From Bidens hawaiensis (Eukaryota > Streptophyta > Magnoliopsida > Asterales > Asteraceae): a DNA stretch of 64,000 bases. Below the pieces are notes generated by a model. That model was not told where the DNA came from and searched no databases. It saw only the letters and a list, made by a program, of their open reading frames with translations. The position numbers and the translations under genes are program-made. The stretch lies in contig JAIQDT010001651.1 of NCBI GenBank assembly GCA_021521415.1, positions 372,001-436,000 of the forward strand, read 5' to 3'. Positions 41,793-53,419 of this stretch are shown here, piece after piece (the stretch's first letter is position 1; each line of letters starts with the position of its first letter).

Positions 41793-44700
41793 ATGGCAGA
41801 CGAAGAAAATCAATCAAAGTATCCATTTGAACCGAAGCACAATATGTCTACCCTGTTACAAATCACTCCCGACAATGAGCCAGTGTCAAGGATGAATACA
41901 TGGATGTCAAGGTCAAATGTGCGTTTTTGCTTTCAAAGAGTGCCCAATTATTTATAGAAATCATTCACTCGATTTCTGGCGCTCAGCAACTCTGGTTGAT
42001 GATATTAATGGTCGAAGAATAGAAGCGACAGTTGCAAAACATGAAATACATATAACTCAAAGAATGATCAGAAGATGCTTGCAGTTAAACGATGACGACC
42101 ATAACCCAATAAATTTCAACACTGCTCACCTGATTAGAATCTTTGAGAAAACGATAGGTTATCAGGGAATAGTAAAAGATGGGCAATTTCAAAAGGGAAT
42201 GTTCCCTATGTTGTACAGATTTTAATTCACCATGTGTTACAGGGGTTTGCTCCAAGAAAAGGATCATGGACTCTGATGAGTCGTGACTTAGCAAATTCCA
42301 CTGTTGGTATTATATATGATCTGCCCTTCAACTTTTCAAAGATGATATTTGAAGGCATGGTAGGAAATTTGAGGAAGGCTGAAAGTGATAGATTCCTACA
42401 ATTCCCCAGATTCTTACAGATAATCTTTAACAGGGAATTACAAGACTTACCCATAATTGGCACTACTCATCTGCTGCAGAATCCCAACACATATAGAAGA
42501 ATTGTAAATCCGGGAAAGGCAAACATATTTAATCCAAACATCCCATTTGAAATTTTACCATGGTTATTGAACCATGATTTGGAGATTATGTCAGTACCTG
42601 AGTTAAGCTTAGAGGAGGAAGGAGAGGAAGATGATGTTGAAGGTGATGATGATGATTCTGGTAATGAAGACAATGATGATGATGGTAATGAAGGAGGGGC
42701 TGGAGTAGCCATGGATGTTGATGTATTTGCTCAAGGGGGAGAACCAACCATTACCAATACAATCACCACCTCAGACCCCACCAATACCAACACCACCCGA
42801 ATCACCACAACCACAAGTCCACGGCACTCAATCCCCAACCCAAACCCTTACCTTTAGCCATCCTTAAACATTAACTCATACATCACCAACACTACAAACA
42901 TCACCAACCAATTTCCCAATTCAAAACGATCCATTCATTCCAAGCCTACACAAACACCACTCCAATCCACACCTCATACCTCACCAGAAACCACTACCCA
43001 TCCAGAAATCACAACCCAACCCATCATTAAACCAGTCATTAAAACATCACCCACCCAAATCCCTATCACTGATCCCATATTTTATACTCCCACTGATGAC
43101 CTACTCCAAAGAAATTTGGATTTGATGTTGAAAAATGTTAATTTGAAGAAAAGAAATGAGGAGGTTACTATGGAGAATTTGATGTTGCTAGATCAGTTGG
43201 CCCAAGCTATGTTGAGAATTCAAACCCTGGAGCAGGAGGTTGAGAAGACCTCAGCTGCCTCAAAATAGGGGGAGAATATATATATGGCAACTGATGTGGT
43301 GAGTGTGGAAACTGAAAGGGATACAGGTGTAGAGACTGTTGATGGTTCGAAATGTATCTTGAATGCATATGATGATGAGGAGGATAGTGAAGAAAGAAGA
43401 ACAAAGGAGGTAGATATGAAGCTGACATGTCTGATGTTGGAGAACAAGATTATGATATAAATGATGAGACTGTGAATGTCGTGTGGAGTGAGGAGGAGGA
43501 TGAAGTGACAAATGATGAGGAAAAAGTAAATGAAACTGAAATGATAATCAATGAAGAAAATGTGACTACTACTGATGAACCAACTGATGTCTTAACTGAC
43601 ATTCAAAATGAAGATCAAACTGATGAAATAAATGAAGAAGATGCTGCTCTGAGGAGTTGATACTTACTGAACCAGAAACTGAACAAACAGAGAGCTTCAA
43701 GATTGTAGAGCATGATGAAGAGATGGAAAAGTTGGACAGAGATATTGATGAAATTAAGCCTGTAACTGAAGAAGAGCTGCAAAGAAGATTGGCAAAGGGA
43801 AAATCAAAAGTTCTTGAGGATGAGCCTATTAAAGGAAAACCCAATAAAGAAATTCTGTTTAGAGAAGAAAAAGAGGCTGCTGCTGCTGAAAAAAGACAGA
43901 GATTGAAGAGATAATGAGAATAACCAGTGAGAGGGAAATTTTGGCCCAAACCCTGTCTCCAGAAGAACTAGCAGAGCAGGAAGCCTTGATCAATCTAGCC
44001 AACACTGCAAAAGTGATAAGTGAGGAAGAGGCTAGTGATCAGGTTGTAATTGAAGCATTGATTGAGTTAAAAAGAACTGAGGAAGCCAACAATTCTCTAG
44101 CTATAGTGGTTAGCATGTTTGCTGCAAAGAATACATCTAAATCTGGCAAAGCCTCTGATCATGAACCAGAACCTCAAAGGAACCTGAGAGACAATCTGGT
44201 GAAACAATTGAAGAAATGACGGAAAATATCACTAGAATCAAGATGGAGAGATTTAAAAGGTTTGAACAAGTGTATGCAAGAAAAAGAAAGTCTGATGAAC
44301 AGGGTGAAGGTGATGAGTTGAGAACCAAGAGGAGATGGGAAGAAAGAAGCAGATTCTTTGAGAAACCAAATGAACAAACAGGTCCACTAAAGCCAGTTCC
44401 TCTATAATCACTAAGGCCTGGTGAATGTGTTGAAGGAGTCCCAAATGTTCCAATCCCAGATAATCCAACTCCTGATGAGACAAAGATTGATGCTATGAAT
44501 GAGTAAACTGAAGAAGAGGATGAGTCTAATGAATCTGATGATAACAATGATGATGATCAAGGAAAAGGAGGTGAGAATGTTAATGATGAGTCCCCACAAG
44601 TCACAATGACTGATGAACAGAGGGCTAACATTGAACAGAGTTTGCTTGAAGCCAAACTAAGAAATCCCTTGATTGTGAAATTAAAAGCACTTGGTGTGAG

Positions 44701-46322
44701 ATTTAAAAGCATTGCTGAACTGAATGATGATGAGTTGAATAAGAGGCTTGAAGAGGAAAATAACAAGATCAAAAAGGCTATGCAACAAAAGAATAAAGAT
44801 GCCCTGAAATACAAAGACTATCTAAGAAAACATTGGTATTCTGAAAAGGACTTAAGTCACTACAATATTGAAAAGCTTCAAGATCTCTATAACAGTGAAA
44901 GAGAAAAGGTCAAAGAAAAGTTTGTAAAAGAAAATGAAGAGGCTGAAAAGATTGAAGCTTTGAAAAAGAAGTTTGGAGGTATGTGTGGATACCTACTGGA
45001 AAAAGGGTTAAAGCCTGGAGTGGTTGAAAATTTGTCAAGAGAGTCAGTGTTGGATCAGTATAACAAGCATAAAAAGAAAGAAAAACTGAAGAGATCACAA
45101 CCTGAGCCCTCCACCAAGCTATCTGAAAGACCTATTGAACCCCATGCTAAGAAAAGAAGAATTAAAACTTTTAAGGGAGAAATTGAAAGAACAAGTCAGA
45201 TCTGTTGAAACCCCAATCCCAGTGGAAGTCAAACCAGAGCCTATTGAAGAACCAACTGTTCCATGGGAAAATGATGAAATGGTTGACATTTTGAGAGGGG
45301 TAATGACTACTCAGAAGGGGAAGGATGTAGATGCCTTTAATGCACTAACCAAGGATGAACTAAAAGAAATGTTTTATATGCAAAAGGCTGAGTGGGAGAA
45401 GGTATTACTGCAGGGGGCAAATCCAAGAAGTTTTATGGGAGGGAGATTTGTACCTGCTGGTTTATTGCATGATGAAGCAATTGATGAAATGATTGCTAGA
45501 TTGTTTGGTAAAGGAGGTGAAAGTTTGGAAGATTTGGTAAATCTTCCCGCTGAAATGGTGATGAGTTGGTACAAGAAAAGATTTGAAGTAAAGGGGCCCA
45601 GTCAACCCATGATGGCCACACAAACAGAGCCTTCTACATCAAGGCAACAACCAACAGCACAAAGGAGAGAGCCAAGTAGAACTGAACTGCAAAGAACAAC
45701 AAGACCACAAACTAATGTGGATCTACCTAGAAGACTCTACTTTGACTCAGTCTCCCAGTCGCTGAAGGTGGTAATGAAAACTAAACAACTAAGAGACATA
45801 GTTGTGAAAAGTGACTTTGATGATTATTCACAAGAACAGCTGGAGGTAATGGCCAAGCTTCACCTTTATGATTATCATGACACCAACAAAATGGCAGGAA
45901 GGCAACAAAATAAACTCTCCAAGTTCTTAAGAGATGAAGCTAACAAGGGTTTCCCATTTCTGAAAGAGAAGAAGAGCTGGAAGGTAAAAAGGCAGGAAAG
46001 AACAAGAAAGGCTACCAAGCTGAAGAATATAGCCAGTGCCAAGCTAAGATATGAGATGAAACACAAAGATAAAAATCCTTTGTCAAATATGAATACCTGC
46101 ATCAGTCTAGAAAGAAGAATGACAATACCAAATTATACTGTGCAGAAGAATGGCATAATTGCAGAAATTGAATACAAGGAGAATAGAGGTCATTATATTC
46201 TAAGAAACTCAGATGGAGAAGCTTTGGCAGTAATCAGAAAAGATGAAGACTTGACTTACCTGCACTATGAAGACTTAACAGATATTAGGGATTTAGTCAT
46301 TCCAGAGAGTCACACTCACTAG
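41793..46322 (+). pseudogene. Post-pol additional gene of element H (env position), broken
   Basis: Function unknown. ATG 41793 (MADEENQSKYPFEPKHNM) follows the predicted acceptor by 2 nt. Across several frames it shows the globular region shared with A and B: LDFWRSAT, MIRRCLQLNDDD, GYQGIVKDGQFQKGMFP, YDLPFNFSKMIFEGMVGNL, and LQFPRFLQIIF. It continues with an acidic Asp/Glu tract (about 42610-42690), a Pro/Thr-rich linker, then long Glu/Lys-rich coiled-coil-like stretches (43430-45200) and a C-terminal basic-plus-globular part (45135-46322) ending DLVIPESHTH. Frame changes occur near 41915, 42225, 42860-43430, 43657, 43914, 44216 and 45200, with stops in between. It is longer than the B gene, mostly in the charged middle. 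Homology of its C-terminus to those of A and B is weak by eye. Confidence 0.65.
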
Positions 46323-46574
46323 CAAATCCTTGAAATCTTCAAACAAAGGGCAGCAACAGTCATGGCAAATAGAAGGCAAGCCTACTATGATGCAAGAAGA
46401 AAAAGAAGATGATCATTAGTATAGGCTTTGTTTTGTAATGTCTACGGACAGCATTTGAATATGTAATTATTTGATTTTGCTATGAATATGTACTTTGATT
46501 TTGATTTGATGTTTATTTTGACTAAGTGTAAGTAACCTTAGAGGTGTTTTGGGACAGCTGAGGTGTTCATATTT

Positions 46575-46584
46575 AGGGGGAGAT
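46575..46584 (+). other. Polypurine tract of element H
   Basis: AGGGGGAGAT directly before the presumed LTR start TGTTGAG. A related AGGGGGAGAA lies inside the post-pol region at about 43267-43276. Confidence 0.8.
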
Positions 46585-47664
46585 TGTTGAGTCAAGATTT
46601 GACCAGAATTGATCATAAGGAAGATTGGAATCTTCTCAACCTCCTCAGAATTCGCTAAGTATGGAATCCGCGCACACTTAAGACATCCAAGCAAGCTTCT
46701 ACTTAGCCGGGCATGGTATTTTGCCTATCGGGCAAGGTTATCTTCAAGAATTCTTCTTAAGTGAATATCCGGGCAGGGTTCACTAATTAATGTATATCCG
46801 AGTAAGGTTTACTAGTTAGTATATACCCAGGCAATGATCACTTTATCTAGCAGGTTTGTTCTTCATAGCCGAGTAAGGTTTATCTCCGAGTAACCTCTTG
46901 GCTAACCAAGCTCAAGAAACCAAGTGATTGGAAGATCGGGCAAGGTATTCATAATAATATTGGTCCGAGTAAGCTTGATAAGTAATGACATATTTTAAGT
47001 ATCATCAGGCAAGGTTCAACTCAAGCAAGGTACAAGTCCTACCGAGCACACTTTGCTAATAAGCTATTATTTAGCAAAGAGTTGAAAGGACCTTTGAAGA
47101 ACAAGGTTGCTCGTTGGATATCGTCGGGCAAAGTCTGATAATATCAAGAAGATTGAAGGCTACCCAGTGAGTTATTTCCTTGGTGAAATACTCTCTTAAG
47201 AGAAGCATACCTAGAAAACTGTTCCCGAGCACACTTGAAAGTTACCAAGCCTACCCGGCGAAGATTAATGCAACAGAGTCTACCCGGAAGACTTGTTTTT
47301 ACACTTAGAATATTTTTGAATATGTAATTTGAATATGTACGATTGTTTAGGGTTTCTGGAAGGAATGACAGCTGTTAGTGGGTGGCTGCCCTATAAAAAG
47401 AATGTTTTAGAGCACGCCGCCCAACGTACAACAGTGGAATCCAGGCCTTTACACTTTTCGGATAAGAAAGAATATTTCTTGAAAGTGACGGCTGTCCTAG
47501 GTTTATACGAATACAACTTTCCTAACAAGAAACCCTAAATTGATTATTGTTTGTATGATTGATATTATATAAATGGAAATCTTTTGAGTGAATCTTTTGT
47601 GTGTATGTTATCGTTGATTGAATACTCAGCAACCGTATGTTTGTTATTGGTTCCGCCTTTAACA
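46585..47664 (+). repeat. 3' LTR of element H (right end uncertain)
   Basis: Starts TGTTGAGTCAAG after the polypurine tract. It contains more than a dozen CCGGGCAAGG, CCGAGTAAGG and CCGAGCACACTT-like words, then a TATA box TATAAAA at 47392-47398. The right end is set at GGTTCCGCCTTTAACA by analogy with the GGTTCCAACA end of A. No 5' LTR or TSD survives to confirm it. Confidence 0.6.
47392..47398 (+). promoter_or_regulatory. LTR TATA box of element H
   Basis: TATAAAA within CCCTATAAAAAGAATG, downstream of the CCGRGYA word array in the LTR. Confidence 0.55.
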
Positions 47665-48243
47665 AACGGTTTTCTTACTAGAAATAGTAACCCGTCATTA
47701 ACTCTCTTGTCAACACATTTGTGTGAGTTATGACTTGATTTGTTTATGATCCATTAACTATCTGGGACCTGACACAATGCCTTTAAAATTAGGACTTAAC
47801 GACGAAGCTCCTTGTGGAACTAACTAACTTTAACCGTCTCCTCATTACCATCTACCTTATCTCTATGTGAGTAATCACATCCCTTTTTCTCTATTTTTTG
47901 GGGGTGTTATATGTATTAAACTAATATTACACTATTATACTCAACACAATTTCATTATTTGTGTGGTTGTGATATAGCTCGATTAATTGTTATGTGAATT
48001 ATGTGTTTACTACTTTATGGTTGGTTGGTATCTCATCCTCATTCTCATAAGTATGATCATACGCCGCCGGAATAACTCAACACCATTGGGTTCGAGGGGA
48101 AAAGGCACTTTTACTTTATGTTTTTTGTTTGTTGCGAATTCCTCCGAGTAGACATGTCCATAATCTAGTGGCATGATCGAAATGATACTTATAGTTAGTT
48201 ATATTAATTGATGTTATTCACATACCCAAGGAATTGTTTGTTT

Positions 48244-48246
<3 letters not shown>
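47665..48246. other. No recognisable feature
   Basis: AT-rich sequence without coding potential or known motifs. It could be LTR remainder or ancient debris. Confidence 0.4.

Positions 48247-48317
<71 letters not shown>
48247..48317. repeat. (ATT)n microsatellite
   Basis: About 71 bp of uninterrupted ATT units, roughly 23 copies. Confidence 0.98.
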
Positions 48318-48318
<1 letters not shown>

Positions 48319-48555
48319 CTAAACCGTGGTTTCTAGATCAACATGTGTTGTTGACAAATTATTTTTACGCATAATGTAGGTTGTTATATGTAGTCAATTG
48401 TAGTGATGAATTGGTTTGTACTTTAGGATAATAAATAAAAGATTGAATAATTGTTGTATTTACTTTTCCTCATTAAATTCTTTGTGTACAATTGTTTATG
48501 AATGAATAAACTTAGATATTGACACTTATTACTATTTTAATGTATTTGAGCTATG
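48318..48555. other. No recognisable feature
   Basis: AT-rich, no ORF or motif seen. Confidence 0.4.
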
Positions 48556-49490
48556 ATACAAATATTGTCGCGCCCCGACATATTTTGTCGTTAGGTTGGA
48601 GTGTGAAAGCCTCTATGAATAGAATGTTAATATGCAATTGCTTAAACATTTCTAGGAATTTGCCATATTTTGCCTTTATCTTCTCCTTCTATAGTCATAC
48701 TGGATAAGTAATTGATGGAACATATGGTTTCATAGGTTCTTTTTCAGGTTTTGGAGTAGTTGGGTTTGTAATAGGTTTAGTCAGGTTGGATAAGGAATTG
48801 GTGGAACATATGGGTGTGTCAAGATCCTTAGTCTCACCTTCATATTGGATATGTGCGACTTGTGAGTTTTTTGAAGTAATTTTGCCACTTCTTAGAGTTT
48901 TGGCATTGGTTTGAGCGTTTGGGTTAGTAATCGTGTTACTAGGGAATCCTCCAAGCTGTCTCTCGGAAAGTAGCTAGGCTAACTGACGTACTCTGTTTTT
49001 GATGTTTTACAAGGAAGGTTTCGGGTTCCTTAGTTCCACTTCGTTCTTCAGGAATCATTCTTCGGTCAATTTGTTCAAAGCATCAGTACTTGGTATGAGT
49101 TACGTCAGAACAGTCTCCACTGTAGGTGCACCATTTGGTTGTTGGTTGGCATTTGCACCTTGGTTCTAGTATTGAGGTTTAGATTGAGAGGGTTGGTTTT
49201 TATTGAAAGATCATTTATTAAATCTAGCTGGAGCTTGATTTTTGCCTCCATCTCTCCCGTTGATATTACGATGGTTTCTCCAACCAGGGTTGTAAGTGTT
49301 GCCATACATGTTATTTCAGTGTTGCCATACATGTTATTTCGTCTTCTTACGAAACCACATTCTTAGATGTTCATACTTTGGCGATATTTGAGCTTGTGAT
49401 CTCCGCCACACCTATCACACTTTACTATTGCTTTGACCAGTTCAAACTGAAGTTGTTCAAATTTCTTTGACAAGGCCTCGAATTACGCAG
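48556..49490 (-). pseudogene. Athila-like Ty3/gypsy gag, C-terminal part, decayed
   Basis: Minus-strand segments in shifting frames match the C-terminal half of Athila-type gag: CDRCGGDH (about 49400-49430, the altered zinc motif typical of this group), an Asn-rich NTYNPGWRNH-like stretch (about 49250-49310), LSERQLGGFPSNT followed by LRSGK (about 48880-48965), a PYVPSITYP-type motif (about 48715-48740), and the protease-proximal KFLEMFKQLHINILFIEA (about 48600-48665). Multiple frame changes. The N-terminal half of the same gag lies at 52600-52950, so 49.5-52.6 kb is an insertion or rearrangement within it, and about 200 residues in between are missing. Confidence 0.75.
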
Positions 49491-50062
49491 AGATAAAGGT
49501 ACAATTGGGATATGGTGTATGCATTTAGGTGATGGGATTGATCGATGTGGGTTATAAGTGATCGATGTCTAAGGTCAATCAAAAACATTTATAATAGTAC
49601 CTCTACTAGAAAGGGAAAGTAAGGTGTCGAATCAACAGGGAATCAGTGGAAAGTGCTAACCAAGTTTATAATTTATGAAATAATAAACTAAGTGGACAAC
49701 CGATGTCAAGCGGTTTGAAAGATTTGTTAAGCGAAAACAATGTTACTTTGATTTGTAAACAATTATGAGGAAATGATCAATCTTCGGGTTTCAGGCTGTG
49801 AAGCAAGTTAGGAAAGTAATTAAACCTATTTGAAAATCTCTATGTTTGAATCAATAAGCAAAAGACTAAATATTAGGCTCTTCTGTTTAATAAAACTTAA
49901 TCGTAACAATTGGAACAACTTAATAATAATCTAACTGATTACCAGTTTTAGGTATTGATGAATGATATCAATTTTATGGTTAATGATAAACGGGTCAATG
50001 ACGATAAGAACTCAATCCTAAATGTTGATGACCTCAAACCAATTAACTGATACAATCTTAAG

Positions 50063-50426
50063 CATTCCATTACGAAAAACTATTTAAGCACACAAACAAA
50101 TGTAAAGATTAAACTAACCGAATGATTAACCAATTCCAAATCCAATATTAAAGTTAAAAATACCAAAAAGTCTAACCACAAACACAACCCTGCACCCGAA
50201 GAGGGTCACGGAATCTCTAGCCAAGCATATGCATCTTGAAGATCTTGATTCTTGGTTGAGATGATGAGAACATGGACGCTTGTGGTGATTTGTAGGTGCT
50301 AGGATGGTAGAGAACGGCACCAAAACCATCCCCTAGTTATAGGATATGAAGATAATCAACTTTAGAGTTTTATGGGCTTAAATATGTAAAACAAAACAAG
50401 GAAAACCCGATTTCCCGTCAGACCCG
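50063..50426. repeat. 365-bp direct repeat, copy 1 (copy 2 at 52195-52560)
   Basis: Both copies run from GCATTCCATTACGAAAAAC to CCCGTCAGACCCGA with only a handful of differences. They flank a 1.77-kb LTR-like block. Confidence 0.93.
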
Positions 50427-52142
50427 ATGATGTGTTGTAAAAGACAGTTTCTTTCCGTATCATTTTTATCATGTTTTAATTGCTTTTTAGTTTAATTATT
50501 AAGTTTTATGTTTTTTTATGCTTGATTTTACAAAATTGAATATTTACTTGTAGGTTATGAAAGTTGGTGGAAAAAGAATGAAATTTGAAGACTATAGGGG
50601 CTTATTTGATCAAGTTTGGATACTACAAGTCAAGGCCCGACCCAAGCCCACAAGTTAGAAGCCTATCTTGCATATTATATCAAGAAAAATAAAAAAATAA
50701 GAACCCTAACAGCCCTAAAAACCGAAATTCAGCAGCCATAACCCCCTAGGCAGATTGCGATCGGCAGCAGCAAGGAGAAGGAAGAAAAAGTCTTGTGGCG
50801 GCTAGGGTTGGTGGTTTTGGATGGCTGGAAGAGAAGAAGAACATCAAAGGGAGTTGTGTGCAGCTACTAGGTGTCTCATACATTCATAAACTCAGCTTAT
50901 AATCATAAGTATTCATCTTTAAACTTTGTTCTCTTGTTCAAGAAACCTAACTAGTTAAACTTGATCTTTTTTGTTGGATTGTTTTGCAAGTAACTTAGAG
51001 ATTGATTTGTGTTTGATTGTTTTTGATTATTGAATGAGTTTACTTATGTTTATGTTGATGTTTATGATGTTTAATTTGAATATTAGCTTCTGTCCAAAAT
51101 CAATGTTAGGCTAAATTAGTTAGTTCTACCTAGGTTAGATGATTATTGTTAGGTTTTAGTAAGTAGTTTGGATTGTTGATGATCATGGCTTAAATTGTTA
51201 ATGTAAAGTTTGGCTTAACATTGAATTAGGTTGTGTTTAGTGGCTGTGAATTTGTTAATTACACTTATAAACCTCTTGCTTTAATTAATTGAATGAGTTT
51301 TGATTGATTGTTGCTTGTTAGGACTCTTAACTTAGTGTTTAGGGTTTGTTTGGGGGGTGATCAACCGTAAGGTTCAAGTGAGTGTATTAATTAAATATAA
51401 TAAGCGGGTAGACACCTTCCTTGAGACCGAGAGGTGATAGGAAGTAAACTCGTATCATAGCTTTTACCTGTTTGGATTAGGATCGTGCGAGAGCGGGTTC
51501 GGTTCTTGTCGGGTTTGGGTTTGTGAGCGATTAGTTGACCTAGTTTAAGTTAAATTGAATTGCTCCTCTATCCTTGGTTACGTAGTATTCGTCTCCATTA
51601 GGTTAGTGTGTCGGTGAGACCGAGAGGAGAGTCGGCATTAGAGCATGTTAACAATTCGTCACCCGGTTTGTTCTTAAAATCAACTAAGTGTAGGTTAGGG
51701 TTTGTTAGTGAGACCAAGAGGTAATCTAGCTCCCTGAGTGAAAATTAGTTGTGTCAACCTTAGAAACCGGTGTCGTGAGATTCTATAATCCAATAGCTTA
51801 CAATACCTTCAATAGGATTCTTACCTAGGTAGACGTTTTTCCCATTGATAAATCGTATTTTCACAGTTTCGTTTAGTCTATTTAAATTAAGTATTTTAAG
51901 TTAATTAAATTAAGTTAGGTTAAGTAGTTAATAATATAAAAATCATTTAAAATATATTAGGTGAGTCTTATTTAGGGTTAAGTATTAGATACGTGTTCAC
52001 GTGTCCTTGTGTTCGACACTCGGACTTCTTTAGTGCTATACTATTAGTGATAGGTACACTTGTTGGTTTTGTGTGGCTTCTTTAGGGATTTCTTTTAATA
52101 AATTTAAAGCTTAGTTGTGAGAGCATCGTTATACACACATCA
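50427..52142 (+). mobile_element. Possible Athila-type LTR (1.7 kb)
   Basis: Ends form an inverted repeat TGATGTG/CACATCA. Near the right end it has GTGTTCGACACTCGG and is followed by AGTTTTTG, as before an Athila primer site, but no primer site follows and no 5-bp TSD is visible. Confidence 0.5.
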
Positions 52143-52599
52143 AGTTTTTGTAGGATTATATGGCTGAGATTATGATGATTATAGCCCTTAGCTGGCATTC
52201 CATTACGAAAAACTATTTAAGAACACAAACAAATGTAAAGATTAAACTAACCAAATGATTAACCAATTCCAAATCCAATATTAAAGTTAAAAATACCAAA
52301 AAGTCTAACCACAAACACAACCCTACACCCGAAGAGGGTCACGGAATCTCTAGCTAAGCATATGCATCTTGAAGATCTTGATTCTTGGTTGAGATGATGA
52401 GAACATGGACGCTTGTGGTGATTTGTAGGTGCTAGGATGGTAGAGAATGGCCCCAAAACCATCCCCTAGTGATAGGGTATGAAGATAATCAACTTTAGAG
52501 TTTTATGGGCTTAAATATGTAAAACAAAACAAGGAAATACCGATTTCCCGTCAGACCCGACCATAGCCTATGGCCTCTGGTCATTGCCTTACGTTGGCT

Positions 52600-52950
52600 A
52601 GAAATCGGGAATATGAGACGAAGGATCTTCGTAGAGAAGTCCATGAAATTGGACAGAGTTTTTAATCATATAAATGGTGCTAGATTTGATTTCGAAGTTT
52701 GCAAGAATTTAGGGTGGTGCAACGATATTGTCATTGTCGTTGAGTGTCGGCTTGCCATATTGGCTCATGTTTATCTCGTTGTCTAGTTCCGCCATCATAG
52801 GCTCCTCTTGGTTTTCCTTGGTTGTTGCATCTCCTTTTGGTTCATCCTTAACATCTTTGGTAGGTTTACGTGCCAGAGTTCTTGTTCTTCGGTGAAAGTG
52901 GTGATCGAAAAGTGAAGAAACGAGTTCGGTGTGTATGTAGTAGACATACA
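52600..52950 (-). pseudogene. Athila-like Ty3/gypsy gag, N-terminal part, decayed
   Basis: Minus strand: basic start RRTRTLARKP, Lys/Glu-rich stretch, EEPMMAELDNE, then after a stop at about 52718 the conserved gag stretch ANFEIKSSTIYMIKNSVQF and LLYEDPSSHIPDF. It breaks off near 52600 at the insertion complex. Start, stop and frame are not preserved. Confidence 0.7.
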
Positions 52951-53139
52951 CTACCTAGGAAAGTAAAAATGTCTAATAGCATAACTATAATTAAGTTAAA
53001 CTAAGCAATTTAAAAAACTAGAAAGATAAAAATAAAGAAAATAAAAATGTTTTTGTTCTTTTGGATAAGTTATTTAATATATACAATATAAACAACGGTT
53101 TTGTAAATACTTGGTTTTTTTGTAAAAATTCACCATGTG

Positions 53140-53157
53140 TCCCCAGCAACGAAGCCA
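53140..53157 (-). other. Degenerate Athila-type primer binding site
   Basis: The minus strand reads TGGCTTCGTTGCTGGGGA, two or three changes from the usual TGGCGCCGTTGCCGGGGA of Athila elements. It is followed on the right by CACATCA, the expected LTR end, at 53164-53170. Confidence 0.75.
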
Positions 53158-53163
53158 AAGACT

Positions 53164-53419
53164 TGATGTGCGTGCGGAGTGATATGAAAAGTTGTTAGTT
53201 TTTCAAAAGAGTTTTAACACAAAGTCAAATTTTAAATTTATGAAAAATGATTTTTATCCTAACTAGACCATACACAAATAGTCAAGTGTGCATATCGTAT
53301 ATGTTGTATTTATCTTACCGGAAGTGAACATCATATTGGTTTTGGTTTAACAAATAAATTTCAAATGATATTAATAGCATAAATTAAAAATAATATATTT
53401 GGATTTTTTAAGTCCCTCC
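53164..53419 (-). repeat. Athila-like 5' LTR remnant
   Basis: AT-rich sequence adjoining the degenerate primer site, starting TGATGTGCG on the plus strand. It is cut by the copia LTR starting near 53420. Confidence 0.5.

Larger units (their letters stand above)
49495..52600. mobile_element. LTR-derived insertion complex inside the Athila-like gag
   Basis: Non-coding block between the two halves of the gag. It contains an LTR-like stretch (49500-50426) whose part at 49600-49780 recurs inverted at 56050-56230; a 365-bp direct repeat (50063-50426 and 52195-52560); and between the repeats a second LTR-like block 50427-52142 with ends TGATGTG...CACATCA. The pieces GTGTTCGACACTCGG (about 52010) and CACATCAAGTTTTTG (about 52136-52148) are typical of the 3' end of Athila LTRs. 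Small ORFs at 50126-50329 and 52259-52462 (minus) are identical because the DNA is duplicated; they are not genes. Confidence 0.55.

Noticed and set aside
41521..42712. Minus-strand ORFs opposite the H post-pol gene
   Set aside because: Mirror images of Asp/Glu-rich sense codons (Ser/Phe-rich antisense). No start context, and the sense frame has clear homologues in A and B.
50126..52462. Two identical 67-aa minus-strand ORFs as a gene pair
   Set aside because: They lie inside the 365-bp direct DNA duplication. Identity reflects the duplication, and no known domain is present.
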